Positions 48,861 through 58,612 are shown, numbered from the stretch's first letter. The stretch: 64,000 nt of DNA from Flavimaribacter sediminis (GCF_019492055.1 NZ_JAICBX010000001.1:1054001-1118000); one strand, 5' to 3'. Notes: a model not told the origin generated them from the sequence alone. Numbers and translations: made by a program.

Positions 48861-49817
48861 ATGCGCCTGATCGGCTACCTTTTGCCCCGGATTGCCATAG
48901 CGCTCGTAACCACGCTCGGCGTCTCGATCCTCGTGTTTCTGGCTCTGCGCTTCATTCCGGGCGGGTACGCGGATATTCTGCTCGGACCGTTCGTAACGCC
49001 TGAAGCCCGCGCCGCGATCGCCCAGCGCTATGGACTTGACCAGCCTGTCGTCTTCCAGTTCGCTCATTGGCTTTTCTCGCTTCTGCAAGGCGATTTTGGC
49101 GTGTCGATGGTCACCCAAAAGCCGGTGATCGACGAGTTCCTGAGGCGCGCGCCGGTCACGCTCGAACTTGCGATGATAGCCCTCTTCGTCGCGCTCGCCT
49201 TCGGCGTTCCTCTTGGCGTCGCTTCCGGTGTCGCCGGTCGCGCTCGCGGCGGCTTCGGCCGCGTCATCGGCGCGGTTGGCGCCAGCGTGCCGGATGTCGT
49301 GCTGGGCAGCGCCCTCATCTTTGTGTTTTCCGTATGGTCGCTCTGGTTCCGGGTCGGCGGCTATGTTCCCTTCAGCGAAGCTCCGGTCGAGAACATGCGG
49401 GTTATGCTGCTGCCGGGCCTCACGCTCTCGGTATTTGGCGTCGCCCTTATCCTGCGCACCACGCGCGATGCGGTGATGCAGGTCATGACGGAGGGCCACA
49501 TCACCACCGCCGTCGCGCGCGGCGAACGCCCGCGCGATATCATCCGGCTGCATGTATTGCGCAACGCGGCTATCCCGGTCGTCACGGTGGTGACGACCTA
49601 TTTCGGTTTCCTGCTCAGCGGCGCGGTCGTGGTCGAAGTCTTGTTCTCTATCCCCGGCATCGGGCTTTACACATTCAACGGTCTCCTCAACCGGGACTAC
49701 GCAATCGTACAGGCCGGCGTGCTGATTGCGGCTCTGGTCTTCATTTCCATCAACATGGTGTCCGATATTCTGTATGCGGCGATTGACCCGCGGGTCGGAA
49801 CGGGGACCAGGCGATGA
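48861..49817 (+). CDS. ABC transporter permease, DppB type
   Basis: 318 residues, six membrane segments, first inner-membrane subunit of a peptide-type importer. The N-terminal MRLIGYLLPRIAIALVTTLGVSILVFLALRFIPG is typical of DppB. ARGERPRDIIRLHVLRNAAIPVVT is the ATPase-contact loop. Its end overlaps the next permease by 4 bases. Confidence 0.93.
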   Translation: MRLIGYLLPRIAIALVTTLGVSILVFLALRFIPGGYADILLGPFVTPEARAAIAQRYGLDQPVVFQFAHWLFSLLQGDFGVSMVTQKPVIDEFLRRAPVTLELAMIALFVALAFGVPLGVASGVAGRARGGFGRVIGAVGASVPDVVLGSALIFVFSVWSLWFRVGGYVPFSEAPVENMRVMLLPGLTLSVFGVALILRTTRDAVMQVMTEGHITTAVARGERPRDIIRLHVLRNAAIPVVTVVTTYFGFLLSGAVVVEVLFSIPGIGLYTFNGLLNRDYAIVQAGVLIAALVFISINMVSDILYAAIDPRVGTGTRR

Positions 49818-50674
49818 GCGCGTTGCGATTGACCGGAGCGGCGCTCGGCCGTCTGATGCGTGAAGACAAGCTGTCTTTTCTCGGCCTTGTCATACTCGTG
49901 TTGCTGATTCTCGTCGGGCTCCTTGGGCCCTGGCTGCCGTTGGGCGATCCGACAAGGATCGCCGCAGGTCCGCGGCTCGGTCCGCCCTCCTGGGCTTTTC
50001 CCTTCGGCACCGACGAACTCGGGCGCTCCTATCTGCCGCGCGTCGTTGAGGGTATTCGCGCCACGTTTTTGCTTTCCATCGTCGCAGTATCGATTACCGC
50101 CGTGATCGGCTCTTTCTTCGGGATGCTGGCAGGCTATTTTCGCGGTATGACGGACCATCTCGTCGCCCGCGGCGCCGATATCCTGTTTGCCTTTCCGGCC
50201 ATCATCGTTGGCCTTCTTGTCGCGGCCCTGATGGGGCCAGGCCAGATTTCCGCGGTCGCTGTCATTTCCATTGCAACGATACCGCTGTTTATCCGCGTTG
50301 TGCGCTCGGTGACGCTCAGCGTCGCCGGCCGCGGATTCGTGACCGCGTCCGAGGTTGCGGGCGCAACGCCGTGGCGGGTGATGATCGTGCATATCCTGCC
50401 CAACATTATTGGAGCGGTCATCGTCCAGCTCACCTACGCCATGTCGATCGGCATGATCATCGAGAGCACGCTCAGCTATCTCGGCCTCGGCGTTCAGCCG
50501 CCGCAGGCGTCGCTCGGATCGCTGCTTCGCGAAGGCAGCGCCTATCTCACGATTGCGCCTTGGCTCGTCCTGTCCGCCGGAATTGTCCTGTCTCTCGCCA
50601 TCATGTCCGTCAACCTGGTCGGCGATGCGATTCGCGACGCCATCGAGCCGTTGAAGGGCAGGGCGCTGTCATGA
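49814..50674 (+). CDS. ABC transporter permease, DppC type
   Basis: 286 residues, six membrane segments. An N-terminal cytosolic stretch precedes LSFLGLVILVLLILVGLLGPWLPLGDP, then PFGTDELGRSYLPRVVEGIRATFLLSI, the DppC signature. The EVAGATPWRVMIVHILPNI loop contacts the ATPases. It overlaps its neighbours on both sides by ATGA. Confidence 0.93.
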   Translation: MSALRLTGAALGRLMREDKLSFLGLVILVLLILVGLLGPWLPLGDPTRIAAGPRLGPPSWAFPFGTDELGRSYLPRVVEGIRATFLLSIVAVSITAVIGSFFGMLAGYFRGMTDHLVARGADILFAFPAIIVGLLVAALMGPGQISAVAVISIATIPLFIRVVRSVTLSVAGRGFVTASEVAGATPWRVMIVHILPNIIGAVIVQLTYAMSIGMIIESTLSYLGLGVQPPQASLGSLLREGSAYLTIAPWLVLSAGIVLSLAIMSVNLVGDAIRDAIEPLKGRALS

Positions 50675-51657
50675 GCGCGCTTGTAGAAATCCGCGATCTC
50701 GTCATCGCCTATGACGGGGCAGGCGCAATGACCCTTGGTCTCGATAGCGCCGAGCTTACCGTCGCCCGCGGAGAAACGCTGGCGATCGTCGGCGAGAGCG
50801 GCTCCGGAAAGACCACGATCGGAATGTCGATCGGGCGTCTGCTTCCTCCGGAAGCGCGGATCGAGAGCGGAACGATCACGGTCGACGGCGTTTCCGTGGT
50901 CAACGCCGACGCCGAAGCGTTGCGCCAGCTTCGCCGCGACCACCTCGGTTTTGTTTTCCAGAATCCGATGACGGCGCTCGATCCGACCATGCGCATAGAA
51001 CGTCAGATGGTCCGGGCGATCGGCGGGAAACCCTCGCGCGACGCCATCGCTGCACTGCTTCGCAGGGCGGAACTCGACGATCCGGACCGGGTGATGCGCT
51101 CGTTTCCGCACGAACTCTCCGGAGGCATGGCGCAGCGCGTGATCATCGCCATGGCGATCGCACGGTCTCCAAAACTGATCATCGCGGACGAACCGACCGC
51201 TTCGCTGGACGCCTCGATCCGGGAAAAGGTCATGGAAACGCTCGGGCGGCTGCGCGAGGAGAATGGCGCGAGCATGGTGATCCTGTCCCATGACTTGCGG
51301 CTCATATCCCGCCATGCAGACCGTGTCGCGGTCATGTATGGCGGTCGCGTCGTCGAGATCGGACAAAGCGCAACCGTGCTGGAGCGGCCGGCCCATCCCT
51401 ATACGCGCGCGCTCATCGCCGCGGCTGCGGGCAACGAGAAACCCGGCGAGCGCCTGGAGCCCATACTTGGCGCGCCGCCTGTTCTTAGAGGCCCAGGCCT
51501 GAAATGCGCCTACGAGCCACGTTGCGGCATTGCGCGACCCGAATGCGCAAACAACCGGCCCGAGGCGCGTCCCGTGGCGGCGCGCACCGTTTGCTGTCAC
51601 TTTGCGGAGGAGGTGGCTGCAGCAACGAGCGATACGGAGGAGGCGCGAACAGAATGA
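50671..51657 (+). CDS. ABC transporter ATP-binding protein, DppD type
   Basis: 328 residues. Walker A is GESGSGKTT, the signature LSGGMAQR and Walker B LIIADEPTASLD. The C-terminal peptide-importer extension contains CAYEPRCGIARPEC, the cysteine motif of OppD/DppD-type ATPases. The ATG overlaps the permease TGA. Confidence 0.93.
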   Translation: MSALVEIRDLVIAYDGAGAMTLGLDSAELTVARGETLAIVGESGSGKTTIGMSIGRLLPPEARIESGTITVDGVSVVNADAEALRQLRRDHLGFVFQNPMTALDPTMRIERQMVRAIGGKPSRDAIAALLRRAELDDPDRVMRSFPHELSGGMAQRVIIAMAIARSPKLIIADEPTASLDASIREKVMETLGRLREENGASMVILSHDLRLISRHADRVAVMYGGRVVEIGQSATVLERPAHPYTRALIAAAAGNEKPGERLEPILGAPPVLRGPGLKCAYEPRCGIARPECANNRPEARPVAARTVCCHFAEEVAAATSDTEEARTE

Positions 51658-52406
51658 CCGAAACCGTCGTCGATCTGCAGCATATCGTCGTGACCTATCG
51701 CGCCGGATTTCTCGGCGGCGAGGCCTTTGACGCTGTTCGCAAGGTGAATCTGTCGATCAGAGCGGGAGAGACGCTCGGGCTCGTCGGAGAGTCCGGTTCG
51801 GGCAAGACGACGCTTGGTCGTGTCTGCCTTGGTCTTCTTGCCCCGACGCAAGGCGTCATGAGTTTTGGCGGCGCTCCGTTCGGCACGCTGCGGCAGCGTC
51901 GCGGACAGCTTTCCGTCGTCCTGCAACATTCCGAATGGGCGCTCAATCCGCGGCTGCGTTGCGGCGTCTCCGTGGAAGAACCGCTGATCATTCTCGGCGT
52001 AACGGCGGAAGAACGCAGGCGGCGCGTGGCGGCCATTTTCGACAGCGTCGGTCTCGGCGACGGGTATGTCGACCGTTTTCCGGGTCAGTTGTCGGGCGGT
52101 CAGCGCCAGCGCGTCTCCATCGCCAGAGCCCTGGTGACCGAGCCACGTTTCATCGTGTTCGACGAGGCTGTGAGCGCGCTCGACGTGTCGGTTCAGGCCC
52201 AGGTGCTCAATCTCATCATGGACCTTCAGCACAAATACGGTTTCGGCGCGCTCTTCATCTCCCATGATCTGGCTGCGACGCGCTATGTCAGCCATCGCAT
52301 TGCGGTGATGTACCGGGGGGAGATTGTCGAGGACGCGCCCTCCGAGCGGTTCTACGGAACGCCCGACCATCCCTACAGTCAAATGCTGATGAGTAGCCTG
52401 GCGTGA
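51654..52406 (+). CDS. ABC transporter ATP-binding protein, DppF type
   Basis: 250 residues. Walker A is GESGSGKTT, signature LSGGQRQR, and Walker B FIVFDEAVSALD, with Ala-Val in place of the more common Pro-Thr. It is shorter than usual OppF/DppF (about 320) because the C-terminal cysteine extension is missing. The ATG overlaps the preceding TGA. Confidence 0.92.
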   Translation: MTETVVDLQHIVVTYRAGFLGGEAFDAVRKVNLSIRAGETLGLVGESGSGKTTLGRVCLGLLAPTQGVMSFGGAPFGTLRQRRGQLSVVLQHSEWALNPRLRCGVSVEEPLIILGVTAEERRRRVAAIFDSVGLGDGYVDRFPGQLSGGQRQRVSIARALVTEPRFIVFDEAVSALDVSVQAQVLNLIMDLQHKYGFGALFISHDLAATRYVSHRIAVMYRGEIVEDAPSERFYGTPDHPYSQMLMSSLA

Positions 52407-53236
52407 TGCGCAGATTCTTCTCCCATTGTCGAATTGCGATGAAGCTGGTTCTCGCCATGCTGGTTTCGGTTTCTTTCGCCCGCGCCGACGAAGCAGAATT
52501 GCAGCGCACCTGGGACGCCGCACGGGTCTATTTGCCGGCCGCAACGCCGGCGGGTTTCGTCGAGTCCGGCGTCGGCGATATCGATGCTCGGATTGATCCG
52601 GAATCTCCACCCGTCGCAGTGATCGTCTATGCGCATGGCTGCAGCGGTCTGAGCCGGATCACCGATACGACCGGGCGGTTTCTGGCGCAGGCGGGTTACG
52701 CGGTTGTTGCTCCTGACAGCTTCGCGCGGATCGACAAGCCGAAAAGCTGCGATCCGGCGACCCATCGCGGCGGATTGCATCGCGCTGTTCTTGGCTGGCG
52801 CCAGGACGAGATCCGTCATGCGGTCGAGCAGGCGTCGCTTCTTCAGTCGTTCAATGATCTGCCAGTGGTGATCATGGGGCATTCGCAGGGAGCGATCACC
52901 GTCGCCACGATAGTAGATGTCCCGGCGGCTGCCCGCATTGTCGAGGGCTGGACGTGCCATGCAGGCTGGCCGGAATATCACGGTCTCAACAGCGATCCGG
53001 ACCAGCCGGTTCTGGCGCTGGTCGGCACGCTTGATCCCTGGTTCAAATCGCAGGTTCTCAGTGGCGACTGCGGCGCCTTCATGAGCCAAGACAATGGCTC
53101 ACGATCGATCGTTTATCAAAAACCGGATTACCTTGCCGACAAGCACTGGCTGTCCGTGGACCGGGCGGTTCAAGCCGAGATACTCGAATTTCTCAACCGT
53201 TCGCTGACGATATGGAGGAACGAAAATGCTGGATGA
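52406..53236 (+). CDS. Exported alpha/beta hydrolase (dienelactone-hydrolase-like)
   Basis: About 276 residues. A hydrophobic signal runs from about 12 to 27 (ending FARA), so the enzyme is probably periplasmic. The oxyanion region VIVYAHGCSGL and nucleophile S160 in MGHSQGA mark the alpha/beta hydrolase fold. A likely acid is the Asp in LVGTLDPWF, and a His in ADKHWLS may complete the triad. Its start shares a base with the ATPase stop. ATG at 52439 is a possible shorter start. It may process the compound before or during import; the substrate is unknown. Confidence 0.82.
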   Translation: MRRFFSHCRIAMKLVLAMLVSVSFARADEAELQRTWDAARVYLPAATPAGFVESGVGDIDARIDPESPPVAVIVYAHGCSGLSRITDTTGRFLAQAGYAVVAPDSFARIDKPKSCDPATHRGGLHRAVLGWRQDEIRHAVEQASLLQSFNDLPVVIMGHSQGAITVATIVDVPAAARIVEGWTCHAGWPEYHGLNSDPDQPVLALVGTLDPWFKSQVLSGDCGAFMSQDNGSRSIVYQKPDYLADKHWLSVDRAVQAEILEFLNRSLTIWRNENAG

Positions 53237-54506
53237 CAAGACGGCGAACGCGCTAATGGATGCAGTCGAGGCGGGGTTCGAGGCGCAGATTTCGCAAACT
53301 GCGGATCTGGTGCGCTTTCCGTCCACCCGAGGCGCTGAGGCGCCTGCCCAGGACTATATGGCCCGGCAGATGCGCGAACGCGGCCTCGATGTCGACCGGT
53401 TCAAGGTCGATATCGATGAGATCAGACACTGGCCCGGTTTCTCACCTGTTCATGTCGATTATGATAACGCCTGGAACGTTGTCGGGTCGCGACGCGTCGA
53501 AAATCCGAAAGGCAGGTCGCTTATTCTCAACGGACATGTCGACGTTGTGCCGACGGGACCGCTCGATATGTGGAGCACTCCGCCGTTCGAGCCGCGGATC
53601 GAAAACGGCTGGATGTACGGTCGCGGCGCAGGCGATATGAAAGCCGGCCTCATCGCTTGCCTGGCGGCTATGGATGCGGTTGAGCGGGCGGGCTTCGGTT
53701 TTACTGCGGATGTGTTTGTCCAGAGCGTCATCGAGGAGGAATGCACCGGCAACGGCGCGCTCGCCTGCCTTGCCCGCGGCTACAAGGCCGATGCGGCGCT
53801 CATCCCCGAACCTCAGAACCAGAGCATGATCCGGGCGCAGATCGGGGTCATCTGGTTCCAGGTTAACGTTCGCGGCATACCGGTTCACGTCGCAGACGCG
53901 GGAGAGGGCGCCAACGCCATCGAGGCGGCCTACACGGTCATGCAGGCGCTGCATGAACTGGAGCACGACTGGAACAGCCGCAAGGATCATTATCCGCCCT
54001 ATGAGACGGTGGATCATCCGATCAATCTGAATGTCGGCCGCATCGAAGGCGGCGACTGGGCGTCCAGCGTGCCGGCGTGGTGCACGTTCGATGTCCGTGT
54101 GGCGATTTATCCGGGTCAGGATATCGCCGAGGCGAAGCGCGAAATCGAGGAAACGGTCCGGCTCGCTTCGCGCAGGAACGCCTTCCTGCAGAACAATCCG
54201 CCGCAAATCACCTACAATGGCTTCGAAGCAGAGGGCTATATCCTCAAGGACGCCGAAGAGCCGGTCGGACTGCTCGCAAGGTCCCACAGAAAAGTGTTTG
54301 GTGAGACGCTCATGGAAACGGCGTGCACGGCGACAACCGACGCCCGTTTCTTCGGGCTGTACGCGGATACGCCGGCGCTCGTCTATGGGCCGATCTCCGA
54401 AATGATCCACGGTTTCGATGAGCGTGTCAGCCTCGATTCGCTGCTTGGCGTCACGAAGGCCATGACCCTGTTCCTGGCCGACTGGTGCGGCGTGGAACAA
54501 GCGTGA
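53226..54506 (+). CDS. M20-family deacylase (ArgE/DapE-like)
   Basis: Zinc amidohydrolase, 426 residues, of the ArgE/DapE/carboxypeptidase G2 group. Metal and catalytic residues are H104-D106 (NGHVDVVP), D137 (GAGDMKAG) and E170-E172 (VIEEECTGNG), with a His in MIHGFDERV near the end. It would remove an acyl group from an N-acyl amino acid or cleave a dipeptide. It overlaps the hydrolase by 11 bases, with GGAGG upstream of its ATG. It is the last gene of the importer operon, so catabolic use of the imported compound is likely, not arginine biosynthesis. Confidence 0.88.
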   Translation: MLDDKTANALMDAVEAGFEAQISQTADLVRFPSTRGAEAPAQDYMARQMRERGLDVDRFKVDIDEIRHWPGFSPVHVDYDNAWNVVGSRRVENPKGRSLILNGHVDVVPTGPLDMWSTPPFEPRIENGWMYGRGAGDMKAGLIACLAAMDAVERAGFGFTADVFVQSVIEEECTGNGALACLARGYKADAALIPEPQNQSMIRAQIGVIWFQVNVRGIPVHVADAGEGANAIEAAYTVMQALHELEHDWNSRKDHYPPYETVDHPINLNVGRIEGGDWASSVPAWCTFDVRVAIYPGQDIAEAKREIEETVRLASRRNAFLQNNPPQITYNGFEAEGYILKDAEEPVGLLARSHRKVFGETLMETACTATTDARFFGLYADTPALVYGPISEMIHGFDERVSLDSLLGVTKAMTLFLADWCGVEQA

Positions 54507-54511
54507 ACGGC

Positions 54512-54538
54512 AAAAAGGCCTGCCGGGCAGGCCTTTTT
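54512..54538 (+). terminator. Intrinsic terminator of the importer operon
   Basis: 12-bp stem aaaaaggcctgc / gcaggccttttt with a 3-nt loop, 6 bp after the deacylase stop. It is symmetrical, so it may act from both directions. Confidence 0.92.
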
Positions 54539-54590
54539 GCATCAATGTATATCTTGGTCTGAATGCGAGCTTGAAGCTCATCTGAAAATC

Positions 54591-54617
54591 AAAAAAAAAC
54601 AAGGCGTTGAGCCTTGT
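54591..54617 (-). terminator. Orphan minus-strand intrinsic terminator
   Basis: On the minus strand the stem acaaggc / gccttgt (loop tcaac) is followed by eight T residues. No annotated minus-strand gene lies to its right; the next gene there, proS, is on the plus strand. Confidence 0.75.
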
Positions 54618-54730
54618 AAATTTGTCGCGTGATCTAGAAACCGGACTGCTCCGGTGGCTGCGAGTCAATTCGCGCCTTAGATCCATCCTCCCAAGACTTT
54701 GACCGCGAAACGTGCGGGGATCTTTTCTCC
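54591..54730 (-). ncRNA. Candidate small RNA upstream of proS
   Basis: The region 54507-55023 has no credible gene but ends on the left in a strong minus-strand terminator. Just upstream of it on that strand are further short hairpins: accgga/tccggt (54640-54655), gcga/tcgc (54660-54673) and ccgc/gcgg (54703-54717). This is the shape of a trans-acting sRNA of roughly 100-200 nt. I could not identify a clear promoter, so the 5' end is a guess, and I do not recognise an Rfam family. Confidence 0.4.
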
Positions 54731-55023
54731 CTGCCTCATTGGATCGGCAACCTAACGGATTGCGAAGCTGATGTCACCCGAAAAGTGACAATAATGTCGC
54801 TGTCCAGAATTTTTTTGGGCAAATTCCGAATCATCAGGGAAATATTCCCGTTTTTTGTTTGTCGCCGCTGGTCGGGCTGGACTGGCAGTGTCGAAACACC
54901 GGACCTCATGCTCGTTTTGCGCGTCTTTTCATCCGCATTGGAAGTGTTTATGAAAGCGGCTGATTTTCACAGAGACGGCGCGCCTGATTCCAATGCGGCG
55001 CTCCGTCGGCAACGGACCAGGCC

Positions 55024-56358
55024 ATGCGTTTATCCCGTTATTTTCTCCCCATACTGAAGGAAAACCCCAAGGAAGCGGAAATCGTTTCGCACCGGCTGAT
55101 GCTGCGCGCAGGCATGATCCGCCAGCAGTCGGCCGGCATTTATTCCTGGTTGCCGCTTGGAAAGCGCGTTCTGGAAAAGGTCAACACGATTATCCGGGAA
55201 GAACAGAACCGGACCGGCGCGATGGAAGTCATGATGCCGACCATCCAGTCCGCGGAACTGTGGCAGGAGAGCGGTCGCTACGACGACTACGGCAAGGAGA
55301 TGCTGCGGATCGAGGACCGCCAGAAGCGCCCCATGCTCTACGGTCCCACCAATGAGGAGATGATCACCGACATCTTTCGCGGCTATGTGCGATCCTACAA
55401 GGATCTTCCGATCAATCTGTATCATATCCAGTGGAAGTTCAGGGACGAGATCCGTCCGCGCTTCGGCACGATGCGCTCGCGCGAGTTTCTCATGAAAGAC
55501 GCGTATTCCTTCGATATCGACCGTGAGGCTGCCCGGCACTCCTACAACAAGATGTTCGTTGCCTATCTGCGCACTTTCGCGCGGCTTGGATTGAAGGCGA
55601 TCCCCATGCGGGCGGAGACCGGCCCGATCGGCGGCGATCTCAGCCACGAATTCATTATCCTGGCGAAGACGGGCGAGTCCGAAGTCTTCTGCCACAAGGA
55701 TTTCCTGGATTTTGATATTCCCGACGAAAGCGTCGATTTCGACGATGTGTCCGGCCTGGAAGCCATCGTCGACAAATGGACGTCTCTCTACGCCGCAACG
55801 TCGGACATGCATGAGGCTTCCGTGTTCGAGAGCATCCCTGAAAGCCAGCAGGTCTCGGCGCGCGGCATCGAGGTCGGGCACATCTTCTACTTCGGCACGA
55901 AATACTCCGAACCAATGGGCGCGACCGTAACCGGACCCGACGGCAAGGAACATGCTATCCACGGCGGATCCTACGGCATCGGTCCGTCGCGTCTTGTTCC
56001 CGCCATCATTGAGGCATTCCATGACGATAATGGAATCATTTGGCCGGAAAGCGTGTCCCCCTTCGACCTCTGCATCATCAACATGAAGGCCGGCGACGGG
56101 ATATGCGACGACTATTGCCAGAAGCTCTACGACGCGACACAGATGGCGGGCCTGGATCCGCTGTATGATGACCGTGACGAAAGGGCAGGGGTCAAGTTCG
56201 CGACCGCCGACCTCGTCGGCGTGCCGACCCAGGTGATCGTCGGTCCGCGCTCCGCCGCTAATGGCGAAGTCGAAATCAAGGATCGAAAGACCGGCGAGCG
56301 TGTGACCGTCACGGTCGAGGAAGCCGTCAACCGGCTGACCTCCGGCAGACAGGAATAA
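55024..56358 (+). CDS. proS: Prolyl-tRNA synthetase (short type)
   Basis: Class II aminoacyl-tRNA synthetase charging tRNA-Pro, cytosolic. 444 residues: the alphaproteobacterial/mitochondrial short form without the roughly 180-residue editing insertion found in E. coli ProRS. It starts [23 protein letters not shown]. Motif 2 is seen in [29 protein letters not shown], and motif 3 in [20 protein letters not shown]-terminal anticodon-binding domain follows. It leads an operon with lolC/E and lolD, 3 bp and 4 bp apart. Confidence 0.97.
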   Translation: MRLSRYFLPILKENPKEAEIVSHRLMLRAGMIRQQSAGIYSWLPLGKRVLEKVNTIIREEQNRTGAMEVMMPTIQSAELWQESGRYDDYGKEMLRIEDRQKRPMLYGPTNEEMITDIFRGYVRSYKDLPINLYHIQWKFRDEIRPRFGTMRSREFLMKDAYSFDIDREAARHSYNKMFVAYLRTFARLGLKAIPMRAETGPIGGDLSHEFIILAKTGESEVFCHKDFLDFDIPDESVDFDDVSGLEAIVDKWTSLYAATSDMHEASVFESIPESQQVSARGIEVGHIFYFGTKYSEPMGATVTGPDGKEHAIHGGSYGIGPSRLVPAIIEAFHDDNGIIWPESVSPFDLCIINMKAGDGICDDYCQKLYDATQMAGLDPLYDDRDERAGVKFATADLVGVPTQVIVGPRSAANGEVEIKDRKTGERVTVTVEEAVNRLTSGRQE

Positions 56359-56361
56359 TCG

Positions 56362-57678
56362 ATGACTGGAGAGGTTGCGGACAACACAATGGCGGCGGGC
56401 GATGCGCCGAAGCCCGCGCGTCCGATCCGTCCTTTCTCGACCTTCGAGCGAATGATCGCCTGGCGCTATCTGCGTTCGCGTCGACGCGAGGCGTTTATCT
56501 CGGTCATCGCCGGGTTTTCATTCGCCGGAATTATGCTTGGCGTCGCCACGCTGATTGTGGTCATGGCCGTGATGAACGGCTTCCGCGCCCAGTTGATCGA
56601 CCGCATTCTCGGCGTCAATGGTCACATGATCATCCAGCCGATGGATCAGCCTCTGACAGACTATACGGGCATTGCAGCCAGGCTCGACGCGCTCGACGGG
56701 GTGAAATCCGCGATTCCCCTGGTCGATGGCCAGGTTCTGGCAACCGGTTTCCAGGGCGCGGGCACAGGCGCCCTCGTTCGGGGCATCGGAGCCGATGATC
56801 TCGCCGATTTGGAAGGCGTCGCAGACCACATCCAGACCGGAGATCTCGTTGGCTTCGCATCGGGAGAAGCGATCGCCATCGGCGCCCGCATGGCGTCCAG
56901 TCTCGGCGTTCTTGTCGGGGATACGGTGACGCTGACCACGCCGGAAGGCGATATCACGCCGCTCGGCGTGATGCCGCGCACCAAGGCCTATCCGGTTTCA
57001 GCCATTTTCGAAGTCGGCATGTCTGAAATCGATTCCTCGATCATCTTCATGCCGCTCGCCGAATCCCAGCTCTATTTCAACACCGACGGTCTCGTACAGT
57101 CGATCGAAGTGGTGCTCGACAATCCCGATGATATCGACGTCATGCGTCCGATTGTCGAGGAGGCGATGGAGCAGCAGGTGTTCATCACCGACTGGCGTCA
57201 GCAAAACAGGACGTTTTTCTCCGCACTGCAGGTCGAGCGCAACGTCATGTTCATGATCCTGACGCTAATCGTTCTCGTCGCCGCGCTCAACATCATTTCC
57301 GGCCTCATCATGCTGGTCAAGGACAAGGGCCACGACATCGCGATCCTACGCACGATGGGCGCGTCATCCGGCTCGATCATGCGCATCTTCTTCATGACAG
57401 GCGCGGCGATCGGCATGGTGGGCACTTTGGCCGGCGTGCTTCTGGGCGTCTTCATCTGCCTGAACATCGAGTCGTTCCGGCAGTTCTTTTCCTGGATTTC
57501 CGGAACCACGATCTTCGACCCGGAACTCTACTATCTCAGCCAGTTGCCAGCGGATATGGATCCGGGCGAAACGATCGCCGTCGTCGCGATGGCGCTCGGC
57601 CTTTCCTTCCTTGCAACCCTGTTCCCGGCATGGCGCGCATCGCGCCTCGATCCAGTGGACGCCCTTCGTTACGAGTGA
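56362..57678 (+). CDS. lolC: Lipoprotein-releasing ABC transporter permease LolC/E
   Basis: Inner-membrane permease that extracts lipoproteins and hands them to LolA. 438 residues: a first membrane segment after [32 protein letters not shown], a large periplasmic MacB-like domain (about 60-285), then three membrane segments from [19 protein letters not shown]. Alphaproteobacteria often have one such permease, which would act as a homodimer with LolD; no second copy is seen here. AGGA lies 7 nt upstream of the ATG. Confidence 0.93.
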   Translation: MTGEVADNTMAAGDAPKPARPIRPFSTFERMIAWRYLRSRRREAFISVIAGFSFAGIMLGVATLIVVMAVMNGFRAQLIDRILGVNGHMIIQPMDQPLTDYTGIAARLDALDGVKSAIPLVDGQVLATGFQGAGTGALVRGIGADDLADLEGVADHIQTGDLVGFASGEAIAIGARMASSLGVLVGDTVTLTTPEGDITPLGVMPRTKAYPVSAIFEVGMSEIDSSIIFMPLAESQLYFNTDGLVQSIEVVLDNPDDIDVMRPIVEEAMEQQVFITDWRQQNRTFFSALQVERNVMFMILTLIVLVAALNIISGLIMLVKDKGHDIAILRTMGASSGSIMRIFFMTGAAIGMVGTLAGVLLGVFICLNIESFRQFFSWISGTTIFDPELYYLSQLPADMDPGETIAVVAMALGLSFLATLFPAWRASRLDPVDALRYE

Positions 57679-57682
57679 TTTC

Positions 57683-58384
57683 ATGAACAGCGCCGCCTAC
57701 GTATTGCAACTCGACAATGTCGAGCGCCACTACCAGCAGGGAGAAAACATTCTCTCGGTTCTCGGCGGCGCGAACCTGGCTTTGCGGCCGGGCGAGACCG
57801 TTGCGCTCGTCGCGCCTTCCGGCGCCGGAAAGTCGACGCTGCTGCATATCGCCGGGCTGCTTGAAAGGCCGGATGGCGGCGAGGTCTATGTCAACGGCCG
57901 CGCGAGCGGGTCCCTGTCGGACGAGCAGCGCACGGCCATGCGACGTTCGGATATCGGGTTTGTCTACCAGTTCCATCATCTGCTGCCGGAGTTCACGGCG
58001 CTCGAAAACATCATGATGCCGCAGATGATCGCCGGTCTATCCCACGAGGAGGCGGCTGTGCGTGCGCGGCAGTTGCTCGACTACATGCGCATCGGCGCGC
58101 GGGCGGACCATCGCCCGTCGGAACTCTCCGGAGGCGAACAGCAGCGCGTCGCGATCGCCCGGTCGGTCGCCAATGCGCCGCTTGTTCTGATGGCCGACGA
58201 GCCGACCGGCAATCTTGATCCCGCGACCGCCGGCTACGTCTTCGAAGCGCTTGAGGCGCTTGTGCGCCAATCGGGCCTGGCGGCGCTGATCGCCACGCAC
58301 AATCACGAGATCGCCTCGCTCATGGATCGTCGAATCACCCTGCAGGACGGGCAGGTCGTGGAGATGGTCGCAGAGCAGGCCTGA
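57683..58384 (+). CDS. lolD: Lipoprotein-releasing ABC transporter ATPase LolD
   Basis: 233 residues. Walker A is [10 protein letters not shown]-loop [11 protein letters not shown] (the YQFHHLL stretch is a LolD hallmark), signature LSGGEQQR and Walker [12 protein letters not shown]. The start at 57683 follows the permease by 4 bp; the longer open frame is an overlap with it. It powers lipoprotein release with the adjacent permease. Confidence 0.95.
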   Translation: MNSAAYVLQLDNVERHYQQGENILSVLGGANLALRPGETVALVAPSGAGKSTLLHIAGLLERPDGGEVYVNGRASGSLSDEQRTAMRRSDIGFVYQFHHLLPEFTALENIMMPQMIAGLSHEEAAVRARQLLDYMRIGARADHRPSELSGGEQQRVAIARSVANAPLVLMADEPTGNLDPATAGYVFEALEALVRQSGLAALIATHNHEIASLMDRRITLQDGQVVEMVAEQA

Positions 58385-58457
58385 TCCCGGAAGTCGGGCC
58401 TTCCCCACAATTTTATCCCGAATGTAAACCGGATATTAACCACGGTACGGTAATCGC

Positions 58458-58481
58458 TTGACTGTCGAACATAAAAAGAAC
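58458..58481 (+). promoter_or_regulatory. LexA-type SOS operator within a promoter
   Basis: GAAC (58467-58470), 7-bp spacer, GAAC (58478-58481): the alphaproteobacterial LexA direct repeat GAAC-N7-GAAC (complement of GTTC-N7-GTTC). It starts 4 bp after a TTGACT -35 element (58458-58463), so bound LexA would block this promoter. It lies 35 bp before the 28-residue gene. Confidence 0.7.
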
Positions 58482-58515
58482 AAACTGGAAACATATCCAG
58501 TATAAGGAGGAACAT

Positions 58516-58602
58516 ATGTTCGATCTTGCTAAAGACTGCGCCGCCTTCGCCTCGATGGTCCTCTTCGTTTCCAGCATCACCATCGTCATGATGGCGCTCT
58601 GA
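58516..58602 (+). CDS. 28-residue membrane peptide, SidA-like SOS protein
   Basis: Very short gene with a strong AGGAGG ribosome site (58505-58510), 5 nt from its ATG. The peptide begins MFDLAKDCAAFASMV; a single hydrophobic helix fills the rest (roughly residues 9-28), so it should insert in the inner membrane. A LexA-type operator precedes it. Size, topology and SOS control match Caulobacter SidA, the 29-residue SOS-induced division inhibitor acting on FtsW/FtsN. Orthology is inference from these features, not from aligned sequence. An 8-bp stem-loop (58613-58641) follows. Confidence 0.75.
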   Translation: MFDLAKDCAAFASMVLFVSSITIVMMAL

Positions 58603-58612
58603 TTGTCCCTTT

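Noticed and set aside
53442-54686. Long minus-strand frame beginning inside the proS upstream region
   Set aside because: It runs through the orphan terminator and antisense to the deacylase gene; GGAGG abuts its ATG with no spacing.
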